Source: Myxococcota bacterium (GTDB taxonomy: Bacteria; Myxococcota_A; UBA796; CAJQPC01). Taken from it: a DNA stretch of 64,000 bases. The notes under the pieces were generated by a model that saw only the letters and a list, made by a program, of their open reading frames with translations, searched no databases and had not been told where the DNA came from. A program made the translations under genes and the position numbers. Shown here in pieces: positions 28,681-38,245 of the stretch (the stretch's first letter is position 1; each line of letters starts with the position of its first letter). The stretch covers positions 32,645 to 96,644 of the forward strand of contig JAKLKD010000001.1 in assembly GCA_023150845.1 (NCBI GenBank), in the 5' to 3' direction.

Positions 28681-31365
28681 ATGGCCCCTCGCTCACTTCC
28701 TTTGCTCTTCCTCTGCACGCTGTCCTTGGCCTGCCGCTCCAAAGACGACACGCCCCTCGACAGCGAGCCCATTGGCCCCGAAGACACCGCGGACACCGAG
28801 GTCGATGAGGACCTCGACAACACCTACGAGATCTGCGAAGACACGACCTGGTCCGGTGAGGTCGTCGTCGGCGCGGTTTATTACGTCTGCAAGACGGCGA
28901 CCCTGACCATCGACCCCGGCGCGACCATCGCGTTTAAGCCGGGCAGCGGCCTCGTCGTCGACGGCGTGCTCAAGGCCGACGGCACCGCCGAGGCGCCGAT
29001 CACCTTCAAGATCAACTACAGCATCTCCGGCTCCAACTACGGCGTGTCCATCGGCGGCGAGGGGGATCAGTCCTCCTTGAGCTTCGCCTCGTTCACGAGC
29101 ATCGACCTCCGCCTGGAGGGCCGCGCCGCGGCTGGGGTGAGCGACCTGAGCCTCGCCGACTCCACCCTGGGCGTGTACTCCCGCGACGCCGAGTTCAGCG
29201 TGAGCCGGGTGAGCTTCGCCGACAACCAGCGCGACGACCAGTCCGGCCTCATCGCCCGCGACCTGCCCCTGTTGACCGTGTCGGACTCCACCTTCGACAA
29301 GGTCAGCGTCGGCATCTTGTTTGACGGCGTGCAGGATGAGGCGGCGCTGAACGTCAGCAACGTCAGCTTCACCGACAGCCGTGACGCCCTCTACGTCGGC
29401 AGCGTCGGCAAGTACAAGCACAGCGTCACCGCCACGGGCATGACGATCAGCAACAGCTCCAGCCACGCGCTCCTGTTCTACAACGCCGACGTGACGCTCA
29501 ACGAGACGACGATCACCGACACCAACGGCTACGCCATCTACGGTGACCTCGCCTCGACGGTCCACCTCAACGGCGTCGACGTCAACAACACGACCGGGGT
29601 GAGCGTCTACGTCATCGGCTCGATTGAGGCCGACGGCCTGAGCGTGCGGAACTCCGAGACCAGCGGCGTGTACGGCGGCAAGAAGGGCTCGACCCTGCGC
29701 AACACCACCGTCGACAACGTCCAGGGCTACGCGCTCTACTCCACGGGTGACCTCACCGTCATCGACTCCAAGGTGAGCAACACCACGAGCACCTCGATCT
29801 ACGCCGTGCGCGGTGACCTCACCGTCACCGGCAGCGAGGTCACCGACAGCCTCGGCACGGGCATCTACGCCACCTACGGCGACGTGATCGTGCGGGATAC
29901 GCTCCTGGAGCGCCTGGACAGCCACGGCGTCTACTCCTCCACGGCGAGCATCACCGTCTCGGACATCACCGTGCGTGAGGTCTTGGGCTCGGCGGTCTAC
30001 GCCTACCGCTCAAGCCTCACCGTCGAGCCCGGCGCCGTGGGTGTGCTCATCGAGGACGTAGACGGCAGCGGCCTCTACTCCACCGACGGCGACATCGTCG
30101 CCGAGAACGTCACGATCTCCAACGTCCGCGGCACGGCGGTCTACGCCCGTTACGGTGACCTCACGCTCCGCAACGCCCAGATCTCCGAGGTGATCGGCAC
30201 GGCGGTCTACGGCTACTTCGGCGACGTCGTGGTCTCCGATGTTCACGTCAGCGACGTGTACGGCACCGGCATCTACTCCTACCGCGGCGACATGACCGTC
30301 ACCCCCGGCGACACCGGCGTGACCGTCACCAACGCCGAGACCTACGGTCTGTACACCTACACCGGGAACATGGTCGCCGAGGGCTTCACCACCACCAACA
30401 CCCGCAACACGGGCGTGCTCGTGAGCTACGGCGACCTCACGGTGAAGGACTGTGAGGTGACGGAGTCCGGCAGCCACGGCATCTACGGCCAGGAGGGCGA
30501 CCTCAGCGTCACCAACTGTGTCGTCACCGACATCGGCGGCGCGGGCGTCGCGCTCTCCGAGGGCAGCCTGGCGACGGTGACCGAGGTGAGCATCACGAAC
30601 GCGGACACCTACGGCGTCTACGTGAAGGACGCCGACGGGGTGCTCAGCGGCGTCTCCGTGGACAACGCGGGCAGCCAGGGGATCTACATCACCGGCGGCG
30701 ACGGCGACATCACCGACGTCACCGTGAACACCACCGGGAGCTCCGGCGTGCAGGTCTCTGTGGGGGATCTCACTCTGTCAGACGCCACCATCGGCAACGT
30801 CGCGGGCGACGCGGTGTACGTCAGCGCCGGGGACGCCCTCATCTCGGAGCTGCAGATCGTCGATCTCTCCGCGGCCCAGGACCAGAGCAGCGCCGTCGGC
30901 GGCGGCATCGACGTCCGCGGCCACGCCTTGGTGACGAACACCCTCATCGACAAGACCGAGGGCTACGGCCTCTACGCCCAGTCCGCCGAGGTGAGCTACA
31001 CGACGATCTCCAACGGCCTCGATCGTGGCGTGACGATCTACGGCAACGACGCCTCCAGCATCACCTACAGCGACGTCATCGACAACGGCAGCTACGGCGT
31101 GGTCGGCGTCACCAAGGGCGCCAACGGCCTGCAGATCAGCAAGTCCAACATCACCGGCAACTATGAGTATGGCGTCTACTACGCCCAGCTCATGGACGGC
31201 TGCTACGTCGCCAACAACTACCGGCTCACCGGCGCGGACACCACCTCCGGCGGCAGCATCGACGCCAACTTCACGACGAAGGGCACCCAGTACAACTACC
31301 TGGACTCGGTGACCAGCCCGGCCTCCTCCGAGGTCTCCGGCACGGGCCCGACCAGCGGCTCCTGA
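28681..31365 (+). CDS. Right-handed parallel beta-helix repeat lipoprotein A
   Basis: LSLACRSKDD lipobox; ~22-aa rungs of the form GxYxxxGDLxxxDxxxxxxxGS. Confidence 0.85.
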   Translation: MAPRSLPLLFLCTLSLACRSKDDTPLDSEPIGPEDTADTEVDEDLDNTYEICEDTTWSGEVVVGAVYYVCKTATLTIDPGATIAFKPGSGLVVDGVLKADGTAEAPITFKINYSISGSNYGVSIGGEGDQSSLSFASFTSIDLRLEGRAAAGVSDLSLADSTLGVYSRDAEFSVSRVSFADNQRDDQSGLIARDLPLLTVSDSTFDKVSVGILFDGVQDEAALNVSNVSFTDSRDALYVGSVGKYKHSVTATGMTISNSSSHALLFYNADVTLNETTITDTNGYAIYGDLASTVHLNGVDVNNTTGVSVYVIGSIEADGLSVRNSETSGVYGGKKGSTLRNTTVDNVQGYALYSTGDLTVIDSKVSNTTSTSIYAVRGDLTVTGSEVTDSLGTGIYATYGDVIVRDTLLERLDSHGVYSSTASITVSDITVREVLGSAVYAYRSSLTVEPGAVGVLIEDVDGSGLYSTDGDIVAENVTISNVRGTAVYARYGDLTLRNAQISEVIGTAVYGYFGDVVVSDVHVSDVYGTGIYSYRGDMTVTPGDTGVTVTNAETYGLYTYTGNMVAEGFTTTNTRNTGVLVSYGDLTVKDCEVTESGSHGIYGQEGDLSVTNCVVTDIGGAGVALSEGSLATVTEVSITNADTYGVYVKDADGVLSGVSVDNAGSQGIYITGGDGDITDVTVNTTGSSGVQVSVGDLTLSDATIGNVAGDAVYVSAGDALISELQIVDLSAAQDQSSAVGGGIDVRGHALVTNTLIDKTEGYGLYAQSAEVSYTTISNGLDRGVTIYGNDASSITYSDVIDNGSYGVVGVTKGANGLQISKSNITGNYEYGVYYAQLMDGCYVANNYRLTGADTTSGGSIDANFTTKGTQYNYLDSVTSPASSEVSGTGPTSGS

Positions 31366-31379
31366 GCCCTTCACGCCGC

Positions 31380-31409
31380 CGCGCCGTGGGTCTTCGGGCC
31401 CACGGCGCG
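31380..31409 (+). terminator. Strong intrinsic terminator-like hairpin with UUCG loop
   Basis: CGCGCCGTGGGTC-TTCG-GGCCCACGGCGCG (13 bp including one G-U), followed at a short distance by CTCTTTCTT. Confidence 0.8.
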
Positions 31410-31461
31410 ACGGCGCGCGCTCTTTCTTAACACCCCCACGCTCCAACGACGGAGAACCTCC

Positions 31462-34400
31462 ATGACCCTCCCCATTCGCCTCAACGTCTCGATCTTGCTC
31501 GCTTTAGCGACCCTGGCCTGTCGCTCCAAAGACGACGGCCTGGACACCGTTGACACCCAGATCGAGGGCCCCGAGGACACCGCAGACACCGAGGTGGACG
31601 ATGACATCGACAACACCTACGAGATCTGTGAGGACATCACCTGGTCGGGAGAGGTGATCGTCGGCGCGCTGTATTACGTCTGCCCCACGGCGACCCTGAC
31701 CATCGCGGCGAACACCCAGGTCAAGTTTATGCCCAGCGCGGGCCTCGTCGTGGACGGCACCCTGAAGCTGGAGGGAGCGGACGGCTCCCCCGTCGTGTTC
31801 ACCACAAACTACAGCTCCACCGCGGGCAACTACGGGGTCTACGTCGGCGGCACGGGGGACAAGTCCACCCTGCAGTACGCGACCTTTGACCACATCAACC
31901 TGCGCCTGGAGGGCGGCGCGGCGACGGCGATCACGAACAGCGCCTTCTCCGACGCCACCCTGGAGATCTACACCCGCGAGGCGCCCTTCACCGTGGACGC
32001 CTGCGCCTTCTCCGACAACCAGCGCGACAACCAGTACGGCATCGTCGCCCGCGACCTGCCGCTCCTCGACGTGGTGAACAGCAGCTTTGACAAGGTCTAC
32101 GTCGGCGTCGGCTTCGACGGCGTTCAGGATGAGTCGGCGCTCTCTGTGTCGGATACGACCTTCAACGAGGTGCGCCACGCCCTCTACGTCGGCAGCATCG
32201 GCGAGTACCTGCACACCGTCACCGGCACGAACCTCACCATCACGAGCACCTCGTCCCACGGGATGATGCTCTACAGCGCGGCGTCGAGCTTCACGAACCT
32301 CAGCGTCACCGACACGACGGGCTACGGGATCTACGCCGACGTGCGCTCGACCTTGGCCCTCGACGGCACGACGATCAAGAACTCCGACTCCATCTGTGTC
32401 TACGCCGAGGGCTCGCTCACGGCGACGGGGCTCATCGCGGAGGGCTGCGGCGGCAGCGGCGTGTACGCGGGCAAGCTCGGCTCGTCGGTCGCGGGCAGCA
32501 GCATCTCCGGGGCTGTAGGGTATGGCCTGTACGCTTATGGTGACCTCGCCGTCGAGGACAGCACGGTCACGAGCGCGTCCAACACGGGCGTCTATGTGTA
32601 CTACGGCGACCTCAGCCTGCGTGGGGTGACCCTGTCCAACAACGGCGGCACCGGGGCCTACAGCCAGCAGGGCACCCTCACCGTCGAGGGCTCGGAGATC
32701 GTGGGCAACACCGCCCAAGGCGTGCAGACCTACTACGGTGACCTGACCGTGCTGGACTCCAACGTCTCCGGCAACAACGGCTCGGCGGTCTACGCCGACC
32801 ACGGCGCCGTCGAGGTCCGCCGCACGACCATCGAGGACACCGAGGGCTACGCGATCTACTCCAGCACGGCGTCAATCGTCGCCTCCGAGGTGACGATCAA
32901 GGACATCCGGAACTACGGCGTGTATGGCTACCGCAGCTCCGTCGTCATCGAGGACGCCACCCTGGACAACGTCGAGGGCGTGAGCGTCTACACCGTGGAC
33001 GGTGACCTCACCGCCACCAACATCGAGGTGCGGAACTCGCGCTCGCACGGTCTGTACGCCTACTACGGTGACCTCGTGGTCACCAACGCCATCCTGGAGA
33101 ACATCCGCGAGGGCGGCCTGTACAGCTACTACGGCGATCTGACGGTCACCGACGCCGACCTGACGACGATCTACGGCCAAGGCATCTACGCTTACCGCGG
33201 GAACCTCGTCGTGAACGCGGGCGTGACGGGCACGACGCTTTATGACGTCGGCTTCAACGCGCTGTACAGCTACTACGGCGACCTGACGGCCACGGGCGTC
33301 AAGATCGACAAGGTCGGGCAGAGCGGCGTGCTCACCTACTACGGTGACACGACGGTCAGCGGGCTCACGGTGAACGACGTCGGCGCCTACGGCGTGTTTG
33401 ATCAGGACGGCACGCTCACGATGACGGACACCACGGTCACCAACACGGTGAACGTCGGCGTGTACCTGAACCTCGGCGAGTCGGCGACGATCTCGAGCTC
33501 CACCGTAGACACCACGGGCTCCACCGGGGTCTATGTCTACCAGGGCGACCTCTTCATCTCCGACACGGACGTCTCCAACTCCGGCAGCGTCGGCGTCTAC
33601 GTGAACATCGGCGACATGACGGCGGAGACCGTGAGCGTCGTCGAGGCCACGGGCCAGGGCTTCTACGTCAACGCCGGGGCCATGGATCTGAGCGACGCCT
33701 CGGTGACCGGCGCGGGCAGCCACGGCGTCTACATCTACAACGGCGTGGCCAGCGTCGAGAACGTGGCGCTCACCGACATCGGCGGCACGGGCCTGTACGT
33801 CAACGTCGGCGACCTCAACGCCGCGGCCGTCGAGATCGACGACGTCGCCAGCCAGGGCATCTACGTCTACTCCGGCGACATGGTGGGCTCGGACATCACC
33901 GTCGATGACATCGGCAGCCAGGGTGTGTACGTCTACAACGGGAACCTGACGATGAGCGAGGCCCTGATCTCGAACGTCGGCAGCCAAGGCGTGTACGTCT
34001 ACGGCGGCGACCTCAACCTCGCGGACACCACCGTCGGCAACACCGGCGAGCGCGGCGTCTACGTCTACCTCGGCGACGCCCTCATCGACGGCCTGCAGGT
34101 CGTGGACCTCTCCTCGACCCAAGACCAGCGCAGCGCCCTGAGCTACGGCCTCGACGTGCGCGGCCACGCCCTGGTGACCGACTCCATCGTAGACAAGGCC
34201 GACAGCTACGGCATGTACGCCAAGAGCGCGGAGATCGTGAACAGCACCTTCTCCAACAACAACAACATCGGCGTGATCCTGTACGGCAACGACGCGAGCA
34301 GCGTCAGCTACTGCGACGTGACCAGCAACGGCTCCCACGGCGTGTACGGCCCCACCACGGGCACGAACTCCTTGGACGTCTCGTACAACAACGTCACCGG

Positions 34401-34608
34401 GAACAAGTACTACGGCGTGGTCTACGCCCGGGAGCTCAACAACAACTACATCGCCGACAACTACAGCAAGACCGGCGCGGACACCACCTCGAAGGGCACC
34501 GTTGACGGCTCCCTCGACGTGAGCTCCAGCCAGATCGGCTCCATCGACGCGGTGAAGAACCCTCAGTCCTCGTCGGTCTCGGGCACGGGCCCGGCCTCGG
34601 GGAGCTGA
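31462..34608 (+). CDS. Right-handed parallel beta-helix repeat lipoprotein B (tandem paralog)
   Basis: LATLACRSKDD lipobox; consecutive 22-aa rungs e.g. GVYVYQGDLFISDTDVSNSGSV / GVYVNIGDMTAETVSVVEATGQ. Confidence 0.85.
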   Translation: MTLPIRLNVSILLALATLACRSKDDGLDTVDTQIEGPEDTADTEVDDDIDNTYEICEDITWSGEVIVGALYYVCPTATLTIAANTQVKFMPSAGLVVDGTLKLEGADGSPVVFTTNYSSTAGNYGVYVGGTGDKSTLQYATFDHINLRLEGGAATAITNSAFSDATLEIYTREAPFTVDACAFSDNQRDNQYGIVARDLPLLDVVNSSFDKVYVGVGFDGVQDESALSVSDTTFNEVRHALYVGSIGEYLHTVTGTNLTITSTSSHGMMLYSAASSFTNLSVTDTTGYGIYADVRSTLALDGTTIKNSDSICVYAEGSLTATGLIAEGCGGSGVYAGKLGSSVAGSSISGAVGYGLYAYGDLAVEDSTVTSASNTGVYVYYGDLSLRGVTLSNNGGTGAYSQQGTLTVEGSEIVGNTAQGVQTYYGDLTVLDSNVSGNNGSAVYADHGAVEVRRTTIEDTEGYAIYSSTASIVASEVTIKDIRNYGVYGYRSSVVIEDATLDNVEGVSVYTVDGDLTATNIEVRNSRSHGLYAYYGDLVVTNAILENIREGGLYSYYGDLTVTDADLTTIYGQGIYAYRGNLVVNAGVTGTTLYDVGFNALYSYYGDLTATGVKIDKVGQSGVLTYYGDTTVSGLTVNDVGAYGVFDQDGTLTMTDTTVTNTVNVGVYLNLGESATISSSTVDTTGSTGVYVYQGDLFISDTDVSNSGSVGVYVNIGDMTAETVSVVEATGQGFYVNAGAMDLSDASVTGAGSHGVYIYNGVASVENVALTDIGGTGLYVNVGDLNAAAVEIDDVASQGIYVYSGDMVGSDITVDDIGSQGVYVYNGNLTMSEALISNVGSQGVYVYGGDLNLADTTVGNTGERGVYVYLGDALIDGLQVVDLSSTQDQRSALSYGLDVRGHALVTDSIVDKADSYGMYAKSAEIVNSTFSNNNNIGVILYGNDASSVSYCDVTSNGSHGVYGPTTGTNSLDVSYNNVTGNKYYGVVYARELNNNYIADNYSKTGADTTSKGTVDGSLDVSSSQIGSIDAVKNPQSSSVSGTGPASGS

Positions 34609-35492
34609 TTCGACACGGTTGAGGACGACTTAGCGCCTGGATCTCCACCGTGGGGGTCCAGGCGCTCGGCGTTTAGGAGGGTCGGCAGCGTCGAGCCCCG
34701 GGAGCGGTTGTCCAGCGCCCGGCGCCCCTCAAAGCGCGGCAGGTCCGGCAGGTGCACGAGCCGCAGCTCCAGAGAGAAGCGCGCCCGGCCCGAGTCGTGG
34801 CCGAGGCTGCCGTGGAGCTGGTGCGCCGAGAACAAGAGCTGCTCGCCGTCTCGGCAGGCGAAGCGCTGGGGCGCGCCCGGCGGCGTCGCCGTGGCGCAGG
34901 GGTAAGCCTTCTGGGGGTGCGGCGCCTGCCAGCCCCCGAGCCGGTCCCACTCGTCGAGGTCAAAGCCCGCCGAGGCGTTGGGCACGGCCTGGTGAAAGGC
35001 CTCGGTGAAGAAGCCGAAGCTCTCCTCGGCGGGCACGTCGCCGAGCGCCAGCCAGAGGTTCACCTGGGCCTCGGGGTTGCTGTACCAGGTGTCGCGGTGG
35101 ATGGCGTAGGCCCGGGCGGCCTTGGGGTCGCGGTGAGCGCCGGAGAGCACACCCCGCAGGCGGGGGCGGTCCATGACGGTCTTGCGGAGGGGCAGGCCGA
35201 GGTCGGCGACGAGGCCCCGGGCGAGCCAGAGCGCCTCGGGGTCCGCCGCGAGCGCCCAGCGCAGGGCGGTGAGCCGGGCGAAATGCTCCTCAGCGGGGAT
35301 CCAGCGGTGGGCGAGGCGCGGCGGGTGCGGCGCGAAGGCCTCGATGAGCCGCTCCTCGACGTAGCGGGCCAAGGCGCGGGAGGCGCGGCTCGCCGACCGG
35401 CGCAGGATCTCCCCGTGGAGCGCCTGCTCCCAAGGTGACGGGCCGCCCTCCGTCTCCGTGAGCACGGGTTGGTCCGCGGGCAGCTCACGCAT
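34563..35492 (-). CDS. PhyH-like 2-oxoglutarate/Fe(II) dioxygenase
   Basis: AYAIHRDTWYSNPEAQVNLWLAL (HxD) and distal SAHQLHGS...RARFSLELR (His/Arg). Confidence 0.65.
   Translation of the reverse strand: MRELPADQPVLTETEGGPSPWEQALHGEILRRSASRASRALARYVEERLIEAFAPHPPRLAHRWIPAEEHFARLTALRWALAADPEALWLARGLVADLGLPLRKTVMDRPRLRGVLSGAHRDPKAARAYAIHRDTWYSNPEAQVNLWLALGDVPAEESFGFFTEAFHQAVPNASAGFDLDEWDRLGGWQAPHPQKAYPCATATPPGAPQRFACRDGEQLLFSAHQLHGSLGHDSGRARFSLELRLVHLPDLPRFEGRRALDNRSRGSTLPTLLNAERLDPHGGDPGAKSSSTVSNQLPEAGPVPETDED
34632..34666. terminator. Long hairpin downstream of beta-helix gene B, inside the 3' end of the convergent ORF
   Basis: AGCGCCTGGA...TCCAGGCGCT (10 bp perfect); inner TCTCCAC/GTGGGGG extends the stem with G-U pairs. 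Confidence 0.65.
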
Positions 35493-35988
35493 GGGGGGCC
35501 TCGGCGGCGTCTCGGCAGCGCCGGTCCACCTGCTTGAGCAGGGTCGGCAGGCGGTAAGGGCCGTGCATCGACGCGACGTGGGCCCGGGCCTCCTCGGCGG
35601 ACATCCCCGCGGCGGAGATGTAGAGCGGGCTCTGGCTGCCCCCCCGGACGAGCGGCAGGGCCTCCCCCTCAAAGAAGCGCCGCTTGGCGACGCCGACGAC
35701 GGGCAGTCCCGTGGCCTCGTGGAGCCGGGCGCCGAGGCCGGGGCGACCGTTGAGCCAGGCGTGCCCATCGACGACGATCACCGCCGGGGTGACGGGCAGG
35801 GCGCCCAAGAGGGCCAAGAGGCAGGGCAGCTCGCGGCGGTAGAAGTCTCCGGGGCTGTACTCGGCGACCTCGGGGACAAACACGAGCTGCTCCGCCGCCG
35901 GGGCCGGGTCGTCCCAGCGCGCGCTGAGGAGCCCCGCGGCCCAGGCGCCGCCTTGGGGCGGGTAGTGTACGTCCGTCAGGAGGATCAT
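35485..35988 (-). CDS. nfi: Endonuclease V family protein
   Basis: DVHYPPQGGAWAAGLLSARWDDP; YSPGDFYRRELPCLLALL; VIVVDGHAWLNGRPGLGARLHEATGLPVVGVAKRRF. Confidence 0.88.
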   Translation of the reverse strand: MILLTDVHYPPQGGAWAAGLLSARWDDPAPAAEQLVFVPEVAEYSPGDFYRRELPCLLALLGALPVTPAVIVVDGHAWLNGRPGLGARLHEATGLPVVGVAKRRFFEGEALPLVRGGSQSPLYISAAGMSAEEARAHVASMHGPYRLPTLLKQVDRRCRDAAEAPHA

Positions 35989-36075
35989 GGCGCCAGAGTA
36001 CCGGAGGTGGCCCAGGAAGGGGAGGGCCGCACCCCCCGAGCCCTCGTCGCCTAATGCGGGCGGAGGTCACCCACC

Positions 36076-36618
36076 ATGCTGCAGCGCCTGCTGCCCGTCC
36101 TCGCCGCCTTCGGCCTCACCGTCGCGCTCACCCGCGGCGCCGAGGCCTACGAGCAGACCTACACGCCCACGAGCCCCGGGGAGATTCAGCTCAAGGAGCT
36201 GCCCCAGGCCCTCGCCTTGGAGGCCCCGGACGGCGACGACGAGGGCTTCCGCGCCTTGTTCAACTTCATCCAAGAGAACGAGCTGGCGATGACCATCCCC
36301 GTTGAGGTCGACCTCAGCGACGAGGACGAGGCCATGCGCTTCTTCGCTCCCTCGGCCCGTCTCACGAGCCCGCCGCCTTCAGCGGACGGCGTGACGGTGA
36401 AGGCCCTGCCGCCCCGCACGGTCGTGAGCCTCGGCCACCGCGGCCGGGGCAGCGATCGCCAGCGCGGCGAGGACATCCTCACCCTCCAGGCCTGGCTCGC
36501 CGAGCACCCCGAGTGGCAGGCCGTCGGCGCCCCCATCGCCGTGTACTGGGACGGGCCGTTCACGCCGTTCTTCTTGCGCCGCTCCGAGGTGATGATCGAG
36601 CTCCGCCCGGCGGGTTAA
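36076..36618 (+). CDS. SOUL-family heme-binding-like protein
   Basis: Signal peptide; GFRALFNFIQENELAMTIPVEVDL; GAPIAVYWDGPFTPFFLRRSEVMIEL. Confidence 0.8.
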   Translation: MLQRLLPVLAAFGLTVALTRGAEAYEQTYTPTSPGEIQLKELPQALALEAPDGDDEGFRALFNFIQENELAMTIPVEVDLSDEDEAMRFFAPSARLTSPPPSADGVTVKALPPRTVVSLGHRGRGSDRQRGEDILTLQAWLAEHPEWQAVGAPIAVYWDGPFTPFFLRRSEVMIELRPAG

Positions 36619-36627
36619 CCCCGGGCC

Positions 36628-37452
36628 ATGACCGAGCCGCTCCGACCCCAACGTCGCCCGGCCCGAGGCGTCGTCGTGGGCCCCGGCCGCGGCCTGCCCC
36701 CGGGCCCGATCCACCACCAGCGGGTGCTGCCCCCGCCGGAGCTCGCGCCCCTCGTCGAGCACCTCTGGCTCGTGCGCTGGGACTTCCCCCCGGGCGCGAG
36801 CTTTGAGGTGATCACCCTGCCGCACCCCGTCGCCCACTGGACCGTCGAGGGCGCCGAGAGCGTGGTCCGAGGGGTGAGCCTCCGGCCCTTCGTGCGGACG
36901 CTCAGCGGCGCGGGGCGGGTGGTCGCCGTGAAGTTTCGCCCCGCCGGGCTAGGCTGGCTCAGCGATCGCCCGGCGAGCCACACCCGGGAGCGCTGCCTGC
37001 CCGCCGAGGCCCTGCTCGGCGTAGACACCCCTGAGCTCTCTGGCCTCGGCGATGACGAGGCCCTGCTCCGCCTCGCCGCCCGCCTCGCCGAGCGCCCTCG
37101 CCGCGTCGCCGTCTCCGCGCGGATCGCCCGGGACCTCACCGAGCGCTGCGCGGTGGATCGTTCGATCACCACCGTCGAGGCCCTGGCCGCCGAGGCCGGG
37201 ATCACCGTGCGGGCGCTGCAGCGCCTCTTTGAGCGGGAGCTCGGCCTGCCGCCGAAGTGGGTGATCCAGCGATACCGGCTCCATGAGGCCGTCGAGGGCC
37301 TCGTAGATCCCCAGCGCCCCGACCTCGCCACCTTGGCGTGCTCCTTGGGCTTCGCCGACCAGGCGCACTTCAGCCGCGCCTACCGCGCCGCCGTCGGGGA
37401 GCCGCCGAGCGCCACCTTGGCCCGGCTGCGGGGGTCGCCGCGCCCGCAGTGA
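36628..37452 (+). CDS. AraC-family transcriptional regulator
   Basis: C-terminal HTH: ITVRALQRLFERELGLPPKWVIQRYRLHEAVEGL...LATLACSLGFADQAHFSRAYRAAVGEPPS. Confidence 0.93.
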   Translation: MTEPLRPQRRPARGVVVGPGRGLPPGPIHHQRVLPPPELAPLVEHLWLVRWDFPPGASFEVITLPHPVAHWTVEGAESVVRGVSLRPFVRTLSGAGRVVAVKFRPAGLGWLSDRPASHTRERCLPAEALLGVDTPELSGLGDDEALLRLAARLAERPRRVAVSARIARDLTERCAVDRSITTVEALAAEAGITVRALQRLFERELGLPPKWVIQRYRLHEAVEGLVDPQRPDLATLACSLGFADQAHFSRAYRAAVGEPPSATLARLRGSPRPQ

Positions 37453-37478
37453 AGAAGCCCGAAAAAATCTAAGTGTCA

Positions 37479-37502
37479 TTGATCTGTCATGATCCAGATC
37501 AA
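37479..37502. promoter_or_regulatory. Candidate operator: 8-bp perfect inverted repeat
   Basis: TTGATCTG-TCATGATC-CAGATCAA in a locally AT-rich stretch. Confidence 0.55.
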
Positions 37503-37522
37503 GTCATGATGACTCTTGATCA

Positions 37523-37540
37523 TCGGGCAAGAACGCCCGA
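37523..37540 (+). promoter_or_regulatory. 5'-UTR hairpin next to ribosome-binding site
   Basis: TCGGGC-AAGAAC-GCCCGA immediately followed by CAGGAGA, about 15 nt before ATG 37556. Confidence 0.45.
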
Positions 37541-37555
37541 CAGGAGACCATCACC

Positions 37556-38140
37556 ATGCAGCTCAAGCACATCCTCACCGCCCTGTTCGCCTTCACCTTC
37601 GCCGCTGGCTGCGGCGACAAGGACGCCGCGACGGACTCCGTCGCCGACGACAGCACCGCGACCGACGACAGCGCCGTTGAGGAGGGCATCTCCTTCACCC
37701 CCGGCAGCGCCCAGACCCTCGCCTCGGGTGGCACCCTCGACCTCTCCATCGGCGGCCTCGATGACGCCACGGCCTACCGCGTGACCCTCGTGATCGCCGC
37801 GAACCTCACCACGAGCGGCGACGGCACGGGCACCTTCATCGACGCGGACGCCAACGGCGCCGCCGACGCTGGCGCGTCCGAGGGCGTGGCGCTCATCGCC
37901 AGCGTCAACGGCACGGCGATCACCGCGGCCAAGACCTACCCCGGCGGCGAGGACGACCCGGCGAACCCCTCGGGCATCTTCCCCTCCGGCGGCACCATCT
38001 CGGTCAGCCTCTCCGGCGTGGCCGCGGGCATGGTCTACCCCGTCGTCTACGTGAACGGCGGCACCTCGACCTTCCTCGAGATCACCGACGGCGTGCCCAG
38101 CGAGGTCTACGCGGTCGGCCCGGCGATCACGGTCAACTGA
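37556..38140 (+). CDS. Small lipoprotein, function unknown
   Basis: FTFAAGCGDKDAATDSVADDSTATDDS lipobox and acidic linker. Confidence 0.75.
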   Translation: MQLKHILTALFAFTFAAGCGDKDAATDSVADDSTATDDSAVEEGISFTPGSAQTLASGGTLDLSIGGLDDATAYRVTLVIAANLTTSGDGTGTFIDADANGAADAGASEGVALIASVNGTAITAAKTYPGGEDDPANPSGIFPSGGTISVSLSGVAAGMVYPVVYVNGGTSTFLEITDGVPSEVYAVGPAITVN

Positions 38141-38159
38141 GCGTCTGAGACGCCATCGT

Positions 38160-38183
38160 CGCCGGGGGTGTGAGCCTCCGGCG
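38160..38183 (+). terminator. Candidate terminator hairpin
   Basis: CGCCGGGGG-TGTGAG-CCTCCGGCG (one G-U pair). Confidence 0.5.
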
Positions 38184-38245
38184 GCGTTCGGCTCCGCGCG
38201 CCGGTGTATACTCCAAAGCCAAGCTCTGGCCGAGGAGAACCGCCG

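Noticed and set aside
28681-34608. Length difference of the two beta-helix proteins (1048-894=154=7x22) as proof of exactly seven rung gains
   Set aside because: The leaders differ by about four residues and some rungs are 23 aa, so the exact multiple is probably coincidence.
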